Assembly: GCA_034408745.1 (NCBI GenBank)
Contig: JAWXCM010000369.1
Span: forward strand, 1 to 17,883
Length of the DNA: 17,883 bases
Direction of reading: 5' to 3'
From: JAWXCM01 sp034408745
GTDB lineage: Bacteria > Acidobacteriota > Terriglobia > Bryobacterales > Bryobacteraceae
Below are positions 1 through 7,859 of the stretch, one piece after another. Each line of letters begins with the position of its first letter. Within the stretch, counting starts at the first letter, position 1. The notes below the pieces were generated by a model. It saw only the letters and a list, made by a program, of their open reading frames with translations, made no database searches and was not told the origin of the DNA. Both the position numbers and the translations under genes were made by a program.

Positions 1-69
1 GGAAAGACTCACTGGTGAGGGCATGAAAGGCTCAGCATCGCACGTTACCAGACGTTACGCGCAGGTCGA

Positions 70-1317
70 TCACTCCGCGAGAAGTTTTTGCGGAGCACAC
101 CCGTCTAAAGGCCGGACGAGCACCCAGAACGCGGCGCATCCGATCAGCAGAAATGCCCAAACGGCGAAAAGAGGTGCCGAATAGCTGCCGGTGGCGTGTT
201 TCAGCCATCCTGTGAACAGCGGCGCGGCGATTCCGGCGACATTGGCCGCGCAGTTCTGAATCCCGAGGACGCGTCCCACCGATGCCGGCGGAATGGCGCT
301 CTGGGTCAGCGCCCACTTGTTTGCTCCGGCGAGTCCAAGCCCGGTCAACGAAAAGACCGCCGCGAAGAGTGCCACGGAGGTTGAGTCCGTCAGCGCGCCG
401 ATTACTTCAGTGGAAGCAATCAGCAGCCCGGCCATGGTGAAGAGCTTGCGAACACGAATGGAGTCGGCGCCGCGTTTGATCATGCGATCCGCCGTCCAGC
501 CTCCTGCTACGGTTGCCGCGGCCATTCCGCCGAAGGCAAAGAAGCTGTAGAACCCCATGGAGGCGAGCGACAGGTTCCGCTGCTCGACGAGGTAAGAGGG
601 CAGCCACGTCACGCAGAAATAGACGAAGTACATGTAGCAGAATGTGCCGATGAAGACTCCGGCCACGGTCGGGCTGAAGAGCACCTTCGAAAATGGCGGC
701 TCGCTGCTGTCGACGGCTTCGTCGCGGGCAGGGAGCGAGGTGTCACTGCCGTATCTGAGCCAGGGGATGATCCAGACCAACAATCCCAGGCCGAGGAAGA
801 AGAACATCTGGCGCCAGCCGAACGCCGCAGTTAACGCCGCTGCCACCGGGGGGCCGACCGCAGGTCCGATCTTGGTGCCGAGCATCCAGATTCCGGTCGC
901 GAATCCCCGCTGCTGATCAGGGTAATTGAACCGAATCCAACGCATGCTCGCTGTGGGAGCCACCGCCTCGGCGACACCGAGGAGAATGCGCAGGAAGTAC
1001 AGCTGCTGCAGCGATGTGGCGAAAGCCGTGCACGCCGAAGTAGCGCTCCAAACCAGGAACCCGATGGCGAACGGCTTCTTTACTCCGAAGCGGTCGATGA
1101 TCCATCCCGCAGGAATCTGGAGCAGCGCGTAAGACCAGAAGAACGCAGCGAGCAGTGAGCCGCGTTCCTGGTCGGCGATTTGGAAGTGACTGCGAAACTC
1201 CGGCAGGGTGATCGCGACCGAAAGATTGGATCGATCGATGTAGGCGATCACCATTGCCAGGGCAAGAAGCGCGAGTATCAGTGACCGACGGTTTCTGGCG
1301 GCGTTCGGCGGGGGCAC
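70..1317 (-). CDS. MFS transporter, anion:cation symporter (ACS)-like, module 1
   Basis: This is an inner-membrane secondary transporter of 415 residues, the usual length for a 12-helix MFS protein. It has the N-terminal signature YIDRSNLS (residues 26-33) common in the ACS family, which carries organic anions and sugar acids, and motif A GWIIDRFGVK (71-80) in the first cytoplasmic loop. Hydrophobic segments recur to the C-terminus. The start is GTG at 1317, three bases after the receptor stop codon. I see no good Shine-Dalgarno, so translation is probably coupled to the receptor gene. It is the last gene of the leftward operon. Import of the acid released by the module's exported propeller protein is inferred from context. 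The substrate cannot be read from the sequence. Confidence 0.88.
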   Translation of the reverse strand: MPPPNAARNRRSLILALLALAMVIAYIDRSNLSVAITLPEFRSHFQIADQERGSLLAAFFWSYALLQIPAGWIIDRFGVKKPFAIGFLVWSATSACTAFATSLQQLYFLRILLGVAEAVAPTASMRWIRFNYPDQQRGFATGIWMLGTKIGPAVGPPVAAALTAAFGWRQMFFFLGLGLLVWIIPWLRYGSDTSLPARDEAVDSSEPPFSKVLFSPTVAGVFIGTFCYMYFVYFCVTWLPSYLVEQRNLSLASMGFYSFFAFGGMAAATVAGGWTADRMIKRGADSIRVRKLFTMAGLLIASTEVIGALTDSTSVALFAAVFSLTGLGLAGANKWALTQSAIPPASVGRVLGIQNCAANVAGIAAPLFTGWLKHATGSYSAPLFAVWAFLLIGCAAFWVLVRPLDGCAPQKLLAE

Positions 1318-1320
1318 GGA

Positions 1321-4300
1321 TCAATATACCAACCGCAGTCCGATCTGGATGATTCGTCCTTCATTGGCAGTGCTGCTGATTGTGCCGAAGGCCGCCGCAC
1401 CGCGCGAGGTGTTGGGAAGTCCGAAGTTGGGGCGGTTCAGAGCGTTGAAGAATTCGCCTCGCAACTGCACATAGCGCTGTTCGCCGAAACCGAAGTTCTT
1501 AAGCAGCGAGAGGTCGACATTGGCTAGCCCCGGTCCTGCGGCGACGTTGCGGGCCGCGGTGCCCAGGTTCCCGTTGCCGGGGAACGCGAAAGCAGACGTG
1601 TCGAACCACGCGTTCACCATTTCGGATCGCGGCCGGTCGGTGGGTCGCACCGGGTCTCCCGCAAGGTTCGAACGTTGCGATGCGGAAAACGAATTGAGCC
1701 GGTTGCTGGCTTCCGTGACTCCGTAGGGCAGTCCGGTGCGCATTTCCGTTATGGCACCGATGCTCCAGCCACCGATGAAGGCATCTGCAGTACGGTTGCC
1801 CGGGTCCACCTTGCGTCCCTGTCCGACGGGAAGTTCATAGACGACGCTGGCGGAGATGCGGTGTCGCACGTCGTTGCCGGAGAGCGATTTGTCAAGCGCG
1901 CGGGCATAGAAACTCTGTTGCCCGGTTCCCGGTGCGCCACCTGCCTCGGAGGAGGATTCGACGTCATCGAGGAACTTCGACCATGTGTAGTTGGTCAGGA
2001 AATTCAGGCCGCCGGAGAAGCGCTTTTCCACTTTGAGATTCAGCGCATGATACGACGAGTTTCCCCAGTTGGGTGCCAGCAGCGTTACGCCGGAGTACTG
2101 CGGAAATGGACGGAGTGCCTGATTCTGTACAGCTCCGCGCAGTTCGGGCCGGATCTCATTGATGTTGATGTCCCTCGCTCCTACCCTGTGTGCCAGGTTC
2201 GAGGTGTAGCCGATTTCCCAGACGTAGGTGCCAAGGAATTGCTTCTGGATGCTCATGTTCACATGGTGCGCGTAGGTGGCTGCCTGATTGGGGTCGAAGA
2301 AGTCCGGAGCGAGGCTGGGGCTTCTGCCCGGCGCCGCAGCACCAAAGCCGGGGCCGATGGGCTGGGTGGCTGGCGATGGCACGCCGTCTTTCAGCAGGAA
2401 CGCGGGAGTCAGGCCATTGTTGGAAGAGACGAGCGAGCGTGTGTCGCCGAATCCAACGATCAGGGCGCGACTCACGGAGGAGTCGTAGATAGGCCCGTAC
2501 ATGATGCCGTAGGCGCCTCGAACCACGGTGGAGACGCCGAAGGGACGCCATGCGAACCCGAATCGCGGGCCAACGTTGTTCTTATCAAAATTATGCGCAA
2601 ACTTCGATACACCCTCACGTCCGGCGAAGGTGAGCACGCCCGGTGTTCCCGATACCGGGTTCAGCTGTGTGGGGTCAAAGCCGCTCTGCTGGTTTTCTTT
2701 TTCCCAGCGTGGCGTGTCCATCTCCCACCGCAGACCGATGTTGAGCGTGAGCCTCGGAGTTACTTTCCAGTCGTCCTGAATGAACGCGCTGTAGTAGTCC
2801 ATACGCGTTGAGACGTCGCCCGTTTCGGCGCTGGCCGAGTTGACCCAACCGAGCAGCAGTGCGCCGACGGCGAAGCCGCGTCCGACTGCGACATCATTAA
2901 AGGAGAATGCCCCGGACCGCGAAGTTCCGTAGTTGTCGCGGCGTCCGCTGTATCGCCATTCGCCGCCGATTTTCACATTGTGCGCGCCGTGAACGATGGT
3001 GACGGCGTCTGTGATTTGATAGCCCGTCTGCGGCCGGCCAGCTCGGAACTGATTGGCCCATCCAAGGCTGGTGAAACCGGTGACATTGACGCGCGGCATA
3101 CCGACCGGGTCGACGCCCTTGAGGTTGATCCTGCCGGCGATGCCGGAGTCGTAGGCGAGTGGATCGTCGTTGCCACGGGTGCTGTAGTTCAGGCGGAGCT
3201 CATTGAACTTCGTTGGGCTCAGCGTTCGAAACCACGTGCCGGTAAGGTGATGGTGCGACGCCTTCCGGTCGGTTCCGTTCGGATCGGCGGCGGGTTCGGG
3301 CGTCGCTTTGCCTCCAACGATCGGACTGTTGAACGTGAAGTAGCGAATGCTGAGGCGGTCATTGAGCGAGAGCACGTGATCGAGCTTTGCGATGTAGCTG
3401 TCCGCGCGAGTCTGATTTACCACATTGGTCCGGAAATTATTAACGCCCGACGCAGCGCCAGGCACGTTGGGCGCGGGGTACAGCGCTGCCAGCGCTCGGC
3501 CGACTGGATCCTGCCGGTTCAGCGGGATCACCTTTCCGGGAAAGGGCTGCCCGGTCACCGGATCGAGTGGGGAGCCTGTCGATGCGGAGAAATCGCCGCC
3601 CACCTCGGCAACGGTTGGGACGTTGTAGATGCGCGTGATGCCGTCGCGCCGCCTTGTTCCTTCGTACGAGAAGAAGAAATGTGTTTTGTCTTTCCGGATG
3701 GGTCCACCGATGGTCGCGCCAAACACGTTATACTTTCGCGGCGCGATCTCCGGGGAGAAGAAGGACCGGGCATCGAGCGCGTTGTTGCGCAGGAAGTGAT
3801 AAAGGACGCCATGGAACTGGTTGGTGCCGGATTTGGTGGTCATGGAGATGTAGCCGCCCATTGTTCGACCGAACTCGGCCGGGTAGCCATTCGCTTCTAC
3901 TTTGATTTCCTGAAGCGCTTCCACCGGCGGGCTCACCATGAGGATTCCTGTCACCAGTGAGACGGCCTGCATGTTGCCGCCGTCGAGTGTCCAGAGTTGC
4001 TGACGCCCTCGGCCGCCGGCCATTGAGAAGTTTGGAATGCCTTCCCAGGATTCTTCGCTGGCAAACGTCACGTTGCCCATCAACTTGATGAGACTGGCGC
4101 CGCGCCTGCTCGCCAGAGGCATGTTGCGGATGGTCGCGTTCTCAATCAACTGATTGATGGACGAAGTGTCGGACTGTACGAGCGGCGTGGAGTCGGTGAC
4201 CGTCACCGACTCGGTCATATCGCCCACCTTGAGCGAAACGTCCAGGGACAGGATCTGGCCCGTCTCCACCGTCAGAGAAGGCCGGTGATACCTGCGGAAG

Positions 4301-4554
4301 CCTTTGCTGTCCGCCGTGAGTTCATATCGGCCGGGTTCGAGAAAGAGCAGGTTGTAAATGCCGGACTGGTTCGACTGCGCCTCAGCCCTGACACCGGTGC
4401 TCAGGTTTCGCACCGAGACTACCACTCCGGGGATGGCCGCCGCGGACTCGTCGGTGATGGTCCCCACGATCCTGCCTGTGGGGGATTGTGCGGCTGACGG
4501 GATTGCAATGAACAGAAGCGCTACAAGTGGAGCGATGACTTTGTGAACGGACAT
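1321..4554 (-). CDS. TonB-dependent receptor, Oar-like, with carboxypeptidase-regulatory-like N-terminal domain (module 1)
   Basis: This is a 1077-residue outer-membrane receptor for energy-dependent substrate uptake. Residues 1-23 form a Sec signal (cleavage near PSAA-Q). Residues about 26-106 match a carboxypeptidase-regulatory-like beta-sandwich (GTITDESAAAIPGV...GRYELTADSKGF). A plug domain follows at roughly 120-245 (ANGYPAEFGR, MTTKSGTNQFHG). The rest is beta-barrel, ending in RIIQIGLRLVY with the terminal aromatic residue typical of outer-membrane proteins. The reading frame extends upstream to 4692, but those codons overlap the preceding gene. ATG 4554 is chosen because a strong AGGAGGG and a signal peptide begin there. 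It is a close paralogue of the receptor at 10076-13285: over residues 224-263, 33 of 40 positions are identical by hand count. No SusD-like partner is present, as is usual for this receptor type. Confidence 0.93.
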   Translation of the reverse strand: MSVHKVIAPLVALLFIAIPSAAQSPTGRIVGTITDESAAAIPGVVVSVRNLSTGVRAEAQSNQSGIYNLLFLEPGRYELTADSKGFRRYHRPSLTVETGQILSLDVSLKVGDMTESVTVTDSTPLVQSDTSSINQLIENATIRNMPLASRRGASLIKLMGNVTFASEESWEGIPNFSMAGGRGRQQLWTLDGGNMQAVSLVTGILMVSPPVEALQEIKVEANGYPAEFGRTMGGYISMTTKSGTNQFHGVLYHFLRNNALDARSFFSPEIAPRKYNVFGATIGGPIRKDKTHFFFSYEGTRRRDGITRIYNVPTVAEVGGDFSASTGSPLDPVTGQPFPGKVIPLNRQDPVGRALAALYPAPNVPGAASGVNNFRTNVVNQTRADSYIAKLDHVLSLNDRLSIRYFTFNSPIVGGKATPEPAADPNGTDRKASHHHLTGTWFRTLSPTKFNELRLNYSTRGNDDPLAYDSGIAGRINLKGVDPVGMPRVNVTGFTSLGWANQFRAGRPQTGYQITDAVTIVHGAHNVKIGGEWRYSGRRDNYGTSRSGAFSFNDVAVGRGFAVGALLLGWVNSASAETGDVSTRMDYYSAFIQDDWKVTPRLTLNIGLRWEMDTPRWEKENQQSGFDPTQLNPVSGTPGVLTFAGREGVSKFAHNFDKNNVGPRFGFAWRPFGVSTVVRGAYGIMYGPIYDSSVSRALIVGFGDTRSLVSSNNGLTPAFLLKDGVPSPATQPIGPGFGAAAPGRSPSLAPDFFDPNQAATYAHHVNMSIQKQFLGTYVWEIGYTSNLAHRVGARDININEIRPELRGAVQNQALRPFPQYSGVTLLAPNWGNSSYHALNLKVEKRFSGGLNFLTNYTWSKFLDDVESSSEAGGAPGTGQQSFYARALDKSLSGNDVRHRISASVVYELPVGQGRKVDPGNRTADAFIGGWSIGAITEMRTGLPYGVTEASNRLNSFSASQRSNLAGDPVRPTDRPRSEMVNAWFDTSAFAFPGNGNLGTAARNVAAGPGLANVDLSLLKNFGFGEQRYVQLRGEFFNALNRPNFGLPNTSRGAAAFGTISSTANEGRIIQIGLRLVY

Positions 4555-4557
4555 GGT

Positions 4558-4564
4558 CCCTCCT
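4558..4564 (-). promoter_or_regulatory. Strong ribosome binding site fixing the receptor start
   Basis: On the minus strand AGGAGGG lies just upstream of ATG 4554, with the AGGAGG core four bases from the start codon. It supports the short start over the upstream ATG at 4692. A similarly strong AGGAGGAGG precedes the paralogous receptor at 10076. Confidence 0.75.
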
Positions 4565-4589
4565 GGAAGTAGTGGTGGCTGCGATCGGA

Positions 4590-4610
4590 GCCTGCTGTTT
4601 TCAGGCAGGC
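4590..4610 (-). other. GC-rich hairpin across the sialidase-like stop codon, upstream of the receptor gene
   Basis: GCCTGC (4590-4595) and GCAGGC (4605-4610) are perfect 6-bp inverted arms around a 9-base loop that contains the stop codon of the leftward sialidase-like gene (4601-4603). No T-run follows, so it is not a convincing intrinsic terminator. It could be an mRNA processing or stability element between the enzyme and the receptor cistrons. The fold is seen in sequence; the role is inferred. Confidence 0.4.
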
Positions 4611-5782
4611 AGTGGGGGGAGTTTGGCGGCGTAGTAGATGGCTCGGCTTCTACGCTCGTCATAGGCAAAGTGCAGGTAAGCGCGGTCTTCACTGACGAAG
4701 CCGTCGGGGTAGCTCATTCCGGCGAACGCGCCGCTAACACGTGATCCGGCAGGCGGAGGGGGAAGGCGAACCAAGTCCCTTCTATAGGGCCAGGTCTCCA
4801 TGCCGTCGAACGAGACCCACAGGGAGAGCGGGTTTCGTGTCTTTGGATGTGGGTTGTGCAGCAGCGCCACTCGTTCACCGCCCAGTGGGTAGACGGTGAA
4901 CTTGCTGCCGGGATTCGGGATGGCTGTGGGTAGGGCCATCGTGGGCCAGGTCTTGCCACCGTCGGGGGAATCGGCTCGATAGAGCACGCCGCTGCCGTCC
5001 CTGCGAAGCAGCATCGTGATGGCGCCATTGCTATGTTCGAACAAACCCGGCTCCGTCCAGCCGACGTATTGGTCGTCGTCGCTGACGCGAATCCAGCCGT
5101 GCTGCTGGAAGGATTTGCCGCCGTCGCTGCTCGTCAGGACGCCGTTTCGCGGGTTCACATTGCGGCGCTCCGCCAGGTAGTGCTGGAAGGGCAGCATGAT
5201 GGCGCCCTTCGCGGTGATGAGGTGGTTCCGTACGGCAGTGCTGCGATGAAGTTCGCCAGGGATGGGGCTCGCCTTGCTCCAGGTGTGCCCGGAATCCTCG
5301 CTGGTGGAATACCAACTGGACCATTCGCCAAACTTGCCGTCATGCACGTAGAAGAAGAGCCAGCATCGTCCCTGATGGACCATGAGCTCGGGCGGAACCA
5401 GAGCGCGGCTCCGGTCTTTCTCCTTGAAACCGAGCAGAAGGGGCTTCAGGTCCGACCAGGTCTTGCCCTGATCGTGGCTCCAGGTAAGGAAGATGTTGTT
5501 CTCCGGCAGCGGCTCGCTGTCGCCGCCGCCGAGCATCGTCATGCCGAGCGTGCCGTCGGGCATTTTGCGGAGGTTCGTATTGCAGGCGAGGCGGTTGGGG
5601 GTCTTCCCGTCGAACACGACTGTGCTCGAGTCGAGAACCGAGTCTTCAAAGACCTGGCGGGACCAGTCGATGGAGGAAGCGCCTGGCGCCGCAGCGCCGC
5701 TTCCCTGCATTGCGGCAGCGCCGGCGGCCAGTCCGAAGCCGGCCGACGGGAACAGGCGGCGTCTGGAAATCAGCATGCTCAT
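4601..5782 (-). CDS. Exported sialidase-superfamily (BNR/Asp-box) beta-propeller, module 1
   Basis: This 393-residue protein has an N-terminus SRRRLFPSAGFGLAAGAAA that resembles a twin-arginine (Tat) signal, implying a folded periplasmic or exported enzyme. Four Asp-boxes are visible: SHDQGKTW (102-109), SEDSGHTW (161-168), SSDGGKSF (218-225) and SPDGGKTW (272-279). A degenerate fifth is SFDGMETW (324-331). Together they indicate a six-bladed BNR propeller. Conserved polar blocks shared with the paralogue at 13299 include HRSTAVRN, TEPGLFE (E244), NPGSK and a C-terminal SYPDGF. I do not see the FRIP/YRIP motif of classical GH33 sialidases, so the activity may be on another acidic sugar. ATG 5782 overlaps the aldolase stop as ATGA and has GGGGAG just upstream. 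The frame continues open further upstream inside the aldolase gene, but that part is not used. Confidence 0.85.
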   Translation of the reverse strand: MSMLISRRRLFPSAGFGLAAGAAAMQGSGAAAPGASSIDWSRQVFEDSVLDSSTVVFDGKTPNRLACNTNLRKMPDGTLGMTMLGGGDSEPLPENNIFLTWSHDQGKTWSDLKPLLLGFKEKDRSRALVPPELMVHQGRCWLFFYVHDGKFGEWSSWYSTSEDSGHTWSKASPIPGELHRSTAVRNHLITAKGAIMLPFQHYLAERRNVNPRNGVLTSSDGGKSFQQHGWIRVSDDDQYVGWTEPGLFEHSNGAITMLLRRDGSGVLYRADSPDGGKTWPTMALPTAIPNPGSKFTVYPLGGERVALLHNPHPKTRNPLSLWVSFDGMETWPYRRDLVRLPPPPAGSRVSGAFAGMSYPDGFVSEDRAYLHFAYDERRSRAIYYAAKLPPLPA

Positions 5783-6705
5783 CTCCCCACCGTCGCGAGG
5801 GGACAGCCCATGGTCTCGACTACCTGACGGAGTTTTTCCACCTGTTCCGGCGTGCTCGGCGGCATGGGCGGGCGGGGCAGTCCGGCATCGCGGCCCTGCA
5901 GCTTCAACGCGGTCTTCAGGTTGGCGGGGCGATTGTCGGCGTAGAAGGCGTTGTAGAAGCGCAGCAACTGGTGGTGCAGTTCGAGCGCCTGAACGTGGTC
6001 GCCTTTCTGCACGGCATTCCAGAGCGCGACACTCCATTCCGGTGCTCCGGCGAGGATGCCGGAGATGGCACCGTGCGCTCCGAGCGTGAAGCAGGAGTAG
6101 AGGAGGGCATCGACTGCCGCGAGGATTCGCTTGTCCTGCGGGATGAGTCCTTCCTTTTGCAGCAGGAGCAGGTCAGCCAGCGTTTTCACGTCGCTTGCGC
6201 TCTGCTTGATGCCGATGACACCGTCCACTTCGCGCAGAATTCGAGCGAGGAGAGCGGGGGAGAGGTAAGACCATGGCACGACGTTGTAGATGATTACGGG
6301 GATTCCCGTTTTCTCGTACACGGTCGCGAAATGGCGCAGCATCGCCTCGTCGCTGGGGCGGAAGAGGTAGTGAGGCGGTGTGATCTGGAGAGCAGCAACG
6401 CCGAGGTCGGCAACGGCCTGGCCGCGCTCGATTGCGGATTTGGTGCTGTTGGTGATAATGCCCGTAATTACCGGGATGCGTGAACGTACCTCTTCCGTCG
6501 TCCAGGCGGTCAGATCGCGTGTTTCCTCAACGGAAAGGGTCTGGCCTTCACCGGTGCTTCCGCAGACCGCGAGTCCGTGCACGCCGACGATGTCCACCAG
6601 GTAGCGGACCTCGGCGCGGTGTGCCTTTTCGTCAATGCGGTCCTGGGCGTCAAATGGGGTCAACATGGGAGGAATGATCCCCCCGATTGTGCAGTGGTTG
6701 CTCAT
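5779..6705 (-). CDS. DHDPS/NAL-superfamily class I aldolase (pyruvate-dependent), module 1
   Basis: This is a 308-residue cytoplasmic TIM-barrel enzyme. The superfamily's pyruvate-binding motif is GSTGE (49-53), the catalytic Tyr is Y140 in PVIIYNVV, and the Schiff-base Lys is K167 in GIKQSASD. GSTGE and the KQS sequence resemble N-acetylneuraminate lyase more than dihydrodipicolinate synthase (usually GTTGE and KE). The loop after the Tyr reads VVPWSYLSP, however, and lacks the P-x-x-TG found in canonical members, so a dedicated substrate is likely. It is the first gene of the leftward operon, behind the promoter and operator at 6741-6808. It overlaps the propeller gene by ATGA. Its nearest relative here is 9108-10022. 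Aldol cleavage or dehydration of a 2-keto-3-deoxy sugar acid is inferred; a housekeeping lysine-biosynthesis role is unlikely in this setting. Confidence 0.88.
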   Translation of the reverse strand: MSNHCTIGGIIPPMLTPFDAQDRIDEKAHRAEVRYLVDIVGVHGLAVCGSTGEGQTLSVEETRDLTAWTTEEVRSRIPVITGIITNSTKSAIERGQAVADLGVAALQITPPHYLFRPSDEAMLRHFATVYEKTGIPVIIYNVVPWSYLSPALLARILREVDGVIGIKQSASDVKTLADLLLLQKEGLIPQDKRILAAVDALLYSCFTLGAHGAISGILAGAPEWSVALWNAVQKGDHVQALELHHQLLRFYNAFYADNRPANLKTALKLQGRDAGLPRPPMPPSTPEQVEKLRQVVETMGCPLATVGR

Positions 6706-6740
6706 GAATCTTCGTAATAGTGAACTCGGAATCGCCGAAA

Positions 6741-6772
6741 AACCAGTCAGCGAACTTGTTAGCGAACTGGTT
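6741..6772. promoter_or_regulatory. Putative LacI-family operator: 32-bp interrupted palindrome
   Basis: The outer arms AACCAGT (6741-6747) and ACTGGTT (6766-6772) are perfect inverted repeats. The inner core GCGAACTTGTTAGC (6750-6763) shares the same centre (between 6756 and 6757) and pairs at GC-AAC...GTT-GC. In total 12 of 16 base pairs across the site are symmetric. An 8-bp direct repeat AGCGAACT (6749-6756 and 6761-6768) is superimposed. The site covers the predicted leftward transcription start, where a repressor would block initiation, and lies about 100 bp upstream of the divergent LacI gene. Assignment to that regulator is inferred from position and symmetry. Confidence 0.7.
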
Positions 6773-6779
6773 CAATGAA

Positions 6780-6808
6780 AATGTATAACCGTCCAGCGAT
6801 CCTGTCAA
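6780..6808 (-). promoter_or_regulatory. Sigma-70-type promoter for the leftward operon
   Basis: Read on the minus strand, a perfect TTGACA -35 box (6803-6808) is followed by a 17-bp spacer and TACATT (6780-6785, 4 of 6 to consensus). TATACA at a 15-bp spacing is an alternative -10. The expected start point is near 6773, at the edge of the palindromic operator. The resulting leader to ATG 6705 is about 70 bases. For the opposite direction I only see an isolated TATAAC (6784-6789) without a convincing -35. Confidence 0.6.
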
Positions 6809-6869
6809 GCTATTTTCTTGCGCTCTTTGCGTCGCACTTCCAGGCAGCGTCGCTTAAGATTAAGGGTGA

Positions 6870-7859
6870 ATGGCCACTATCCGCGACGTCGCACGGCTCG
6901 CCGAAGTGTCGGTTGCCACCGTGTCCGCAGTCTTGAACCGCACCTCGTACGTCAGTCCTGAACTCACTAAGCGAGTGAATGCCGCGGTTCGACAACTGGA
7001 TTACAGCATGAACAGGCTCGCGCAGAGCTTTCAGACGGGCACGACGCGTACGATCGGAATGCTCATTCCGGCAACTGCCAATCCCAACCCTTACTACGGC
7101 GAGGTGGTTCGAGGGGCGGAGGATTACCTGCGGAAGCGAGGCTATGTCGTTATTCTCGGCCACACTTATAATCAGCTTCGCGAGCAGTCGCGTTATATCG
7201 CGACGTTCCGGTCGCGCATGGTGGACGGTCTGCTTCTGTTTCCGGCGCCTGGCGAGGACGCGGAAATGGAGAAACTGCTCGAGAGCAAGAGACCGGTGGT
7301 GTTTGTGGGACGCAATCCCGGCAGGCCAGTGGCAGATGTCGTAGCCGCGGATGTGCGTCGGTCGACATATCTCGGCATCAACCACTTGCTCTCGCGCGGC
7401 CACACCAATATCGGCCTGATCATTGTGAAGCGGTCTCTGAGTGTCGCCGAGGATCGACGGCGCGGCTGGCAGGAGGCTCTTAGTGAGCGAGGTATTGCCG
7501 CGGATACCTCGTGGGTGATCGAAGAGGAACTCAGTGCGAAGGCGGGCGAGAATGCAGCCCTGCAACTCTTGGAACATCAGCCTCGACCCACGGCGATTTT
7601 CGCCGCAAACCTTGTGTTTATTACCGGAATTTTGCGAGTATTGGCCGCGAATGGAATTCAGTGCCCGGGCGAAATTGAGGTAATGTGCTCGGATGACGCG
7701 GAGTGGCTCGACGTATTTCAGCCGAGGATCTCGACGGTAGTGCAGCCGAGCTACGAAGTCGGCGTGCGGGCTGCGGAGTTATTGCTGAAGCGGATTCAAC
7801 ACCCGCGCCGTCCGTTCGAGACGATCCTTTTGGAGCCCGAGCTTCGAATCAGGCACTGA
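6870..7859 (+). CDS. LacI-family transcriptional regulator
   Basis: This 329-residue DNA-binding repressor is of normal length for the family. The N-terminal HTH is IRDVARLAEVSVATVSAVLN (4-23), followed by helix 3 and a hinge helix NRLAQSFQTG (48-57) with the minor-groove Leu-Ala pair (50-51). The core is a periplasmic-binding-protein-like sugar-sensing domain starting at TIGMLIPATANP. It ends with the usual VVQPSYEVGVRAAELLL block. ATG 6870 is supported by AAGGGTGA directly upstream and by the HTH beginning within the first residues. It is divergent from the leftward operon and probably represses it through the palindrome at 6741-6772, with a sugar or sugar-acid as inducer (inference). It may also regulate itself, since the gap is shared. 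Confidence 0.93.
   Translation: MATIRDVARLAEVSVATVSAVLNRTSYVSPELTKRVNAAVRQLDYSMNRLAQSFQTGTTRTIGMLIPATANPNPYYGEVVRGAEDYLRKRGYVVILGHTYNQLREQSRYIATFRSRMVDGLLLFPAPGEDAEMEKLLESKRPVVFVGRNPGRPVADVVAADVRRSTYLGINHLLSRGHTNIGLIIVKRSLSVAEDRRRGWQEALSERGIAADTSWVIEEELSAKAGENAALQLLEHQPRPTAIFAANLVFITGILRVLAANGIQCPGEIEVMCSDDAEWLDVFQPRISTVVQPSYEVGVRAAELLLKRIQHPRRPFETILLEPELRIRH

Noticed and set aside
8..19. A small CTCA-CCAG-TGAG hairpin (minus strand) after the MFS stop as a terminator
   Set aside because: The stem is only four base pairs before a tight loop and is followed by a short mixed T stretch. Too weak to call.
1675..2811. A 378-codon open frame on the plus strand
   Set aside because: It lies fully antisense to the receptor gene, shows no recognisable domain, and is the kind of shadow frame expected opposite a GC-rich coding region.
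2980..3960. A 326-codon open frame on the plus strand
   Set aside because: It is antisense to the same receptor gene, whose plug and barrel motifs are clear on the minus strand. It has no ribosome site or family match.
4555..4692. A 46-codon N-terminal extension of the module 1 receptor
   Set aside because: It would overlap the propeller gene and place the signal peptide internally. The strong AGGAGGG and signal start at 4554 are decisive.
6810..7577. A 255-codon minus-strand frame
   Set aside because: It is antisense to the LacI gene, with no recognisable domain. The LacI HTH and C-terminal motifs on the plus strand are unambiguous.
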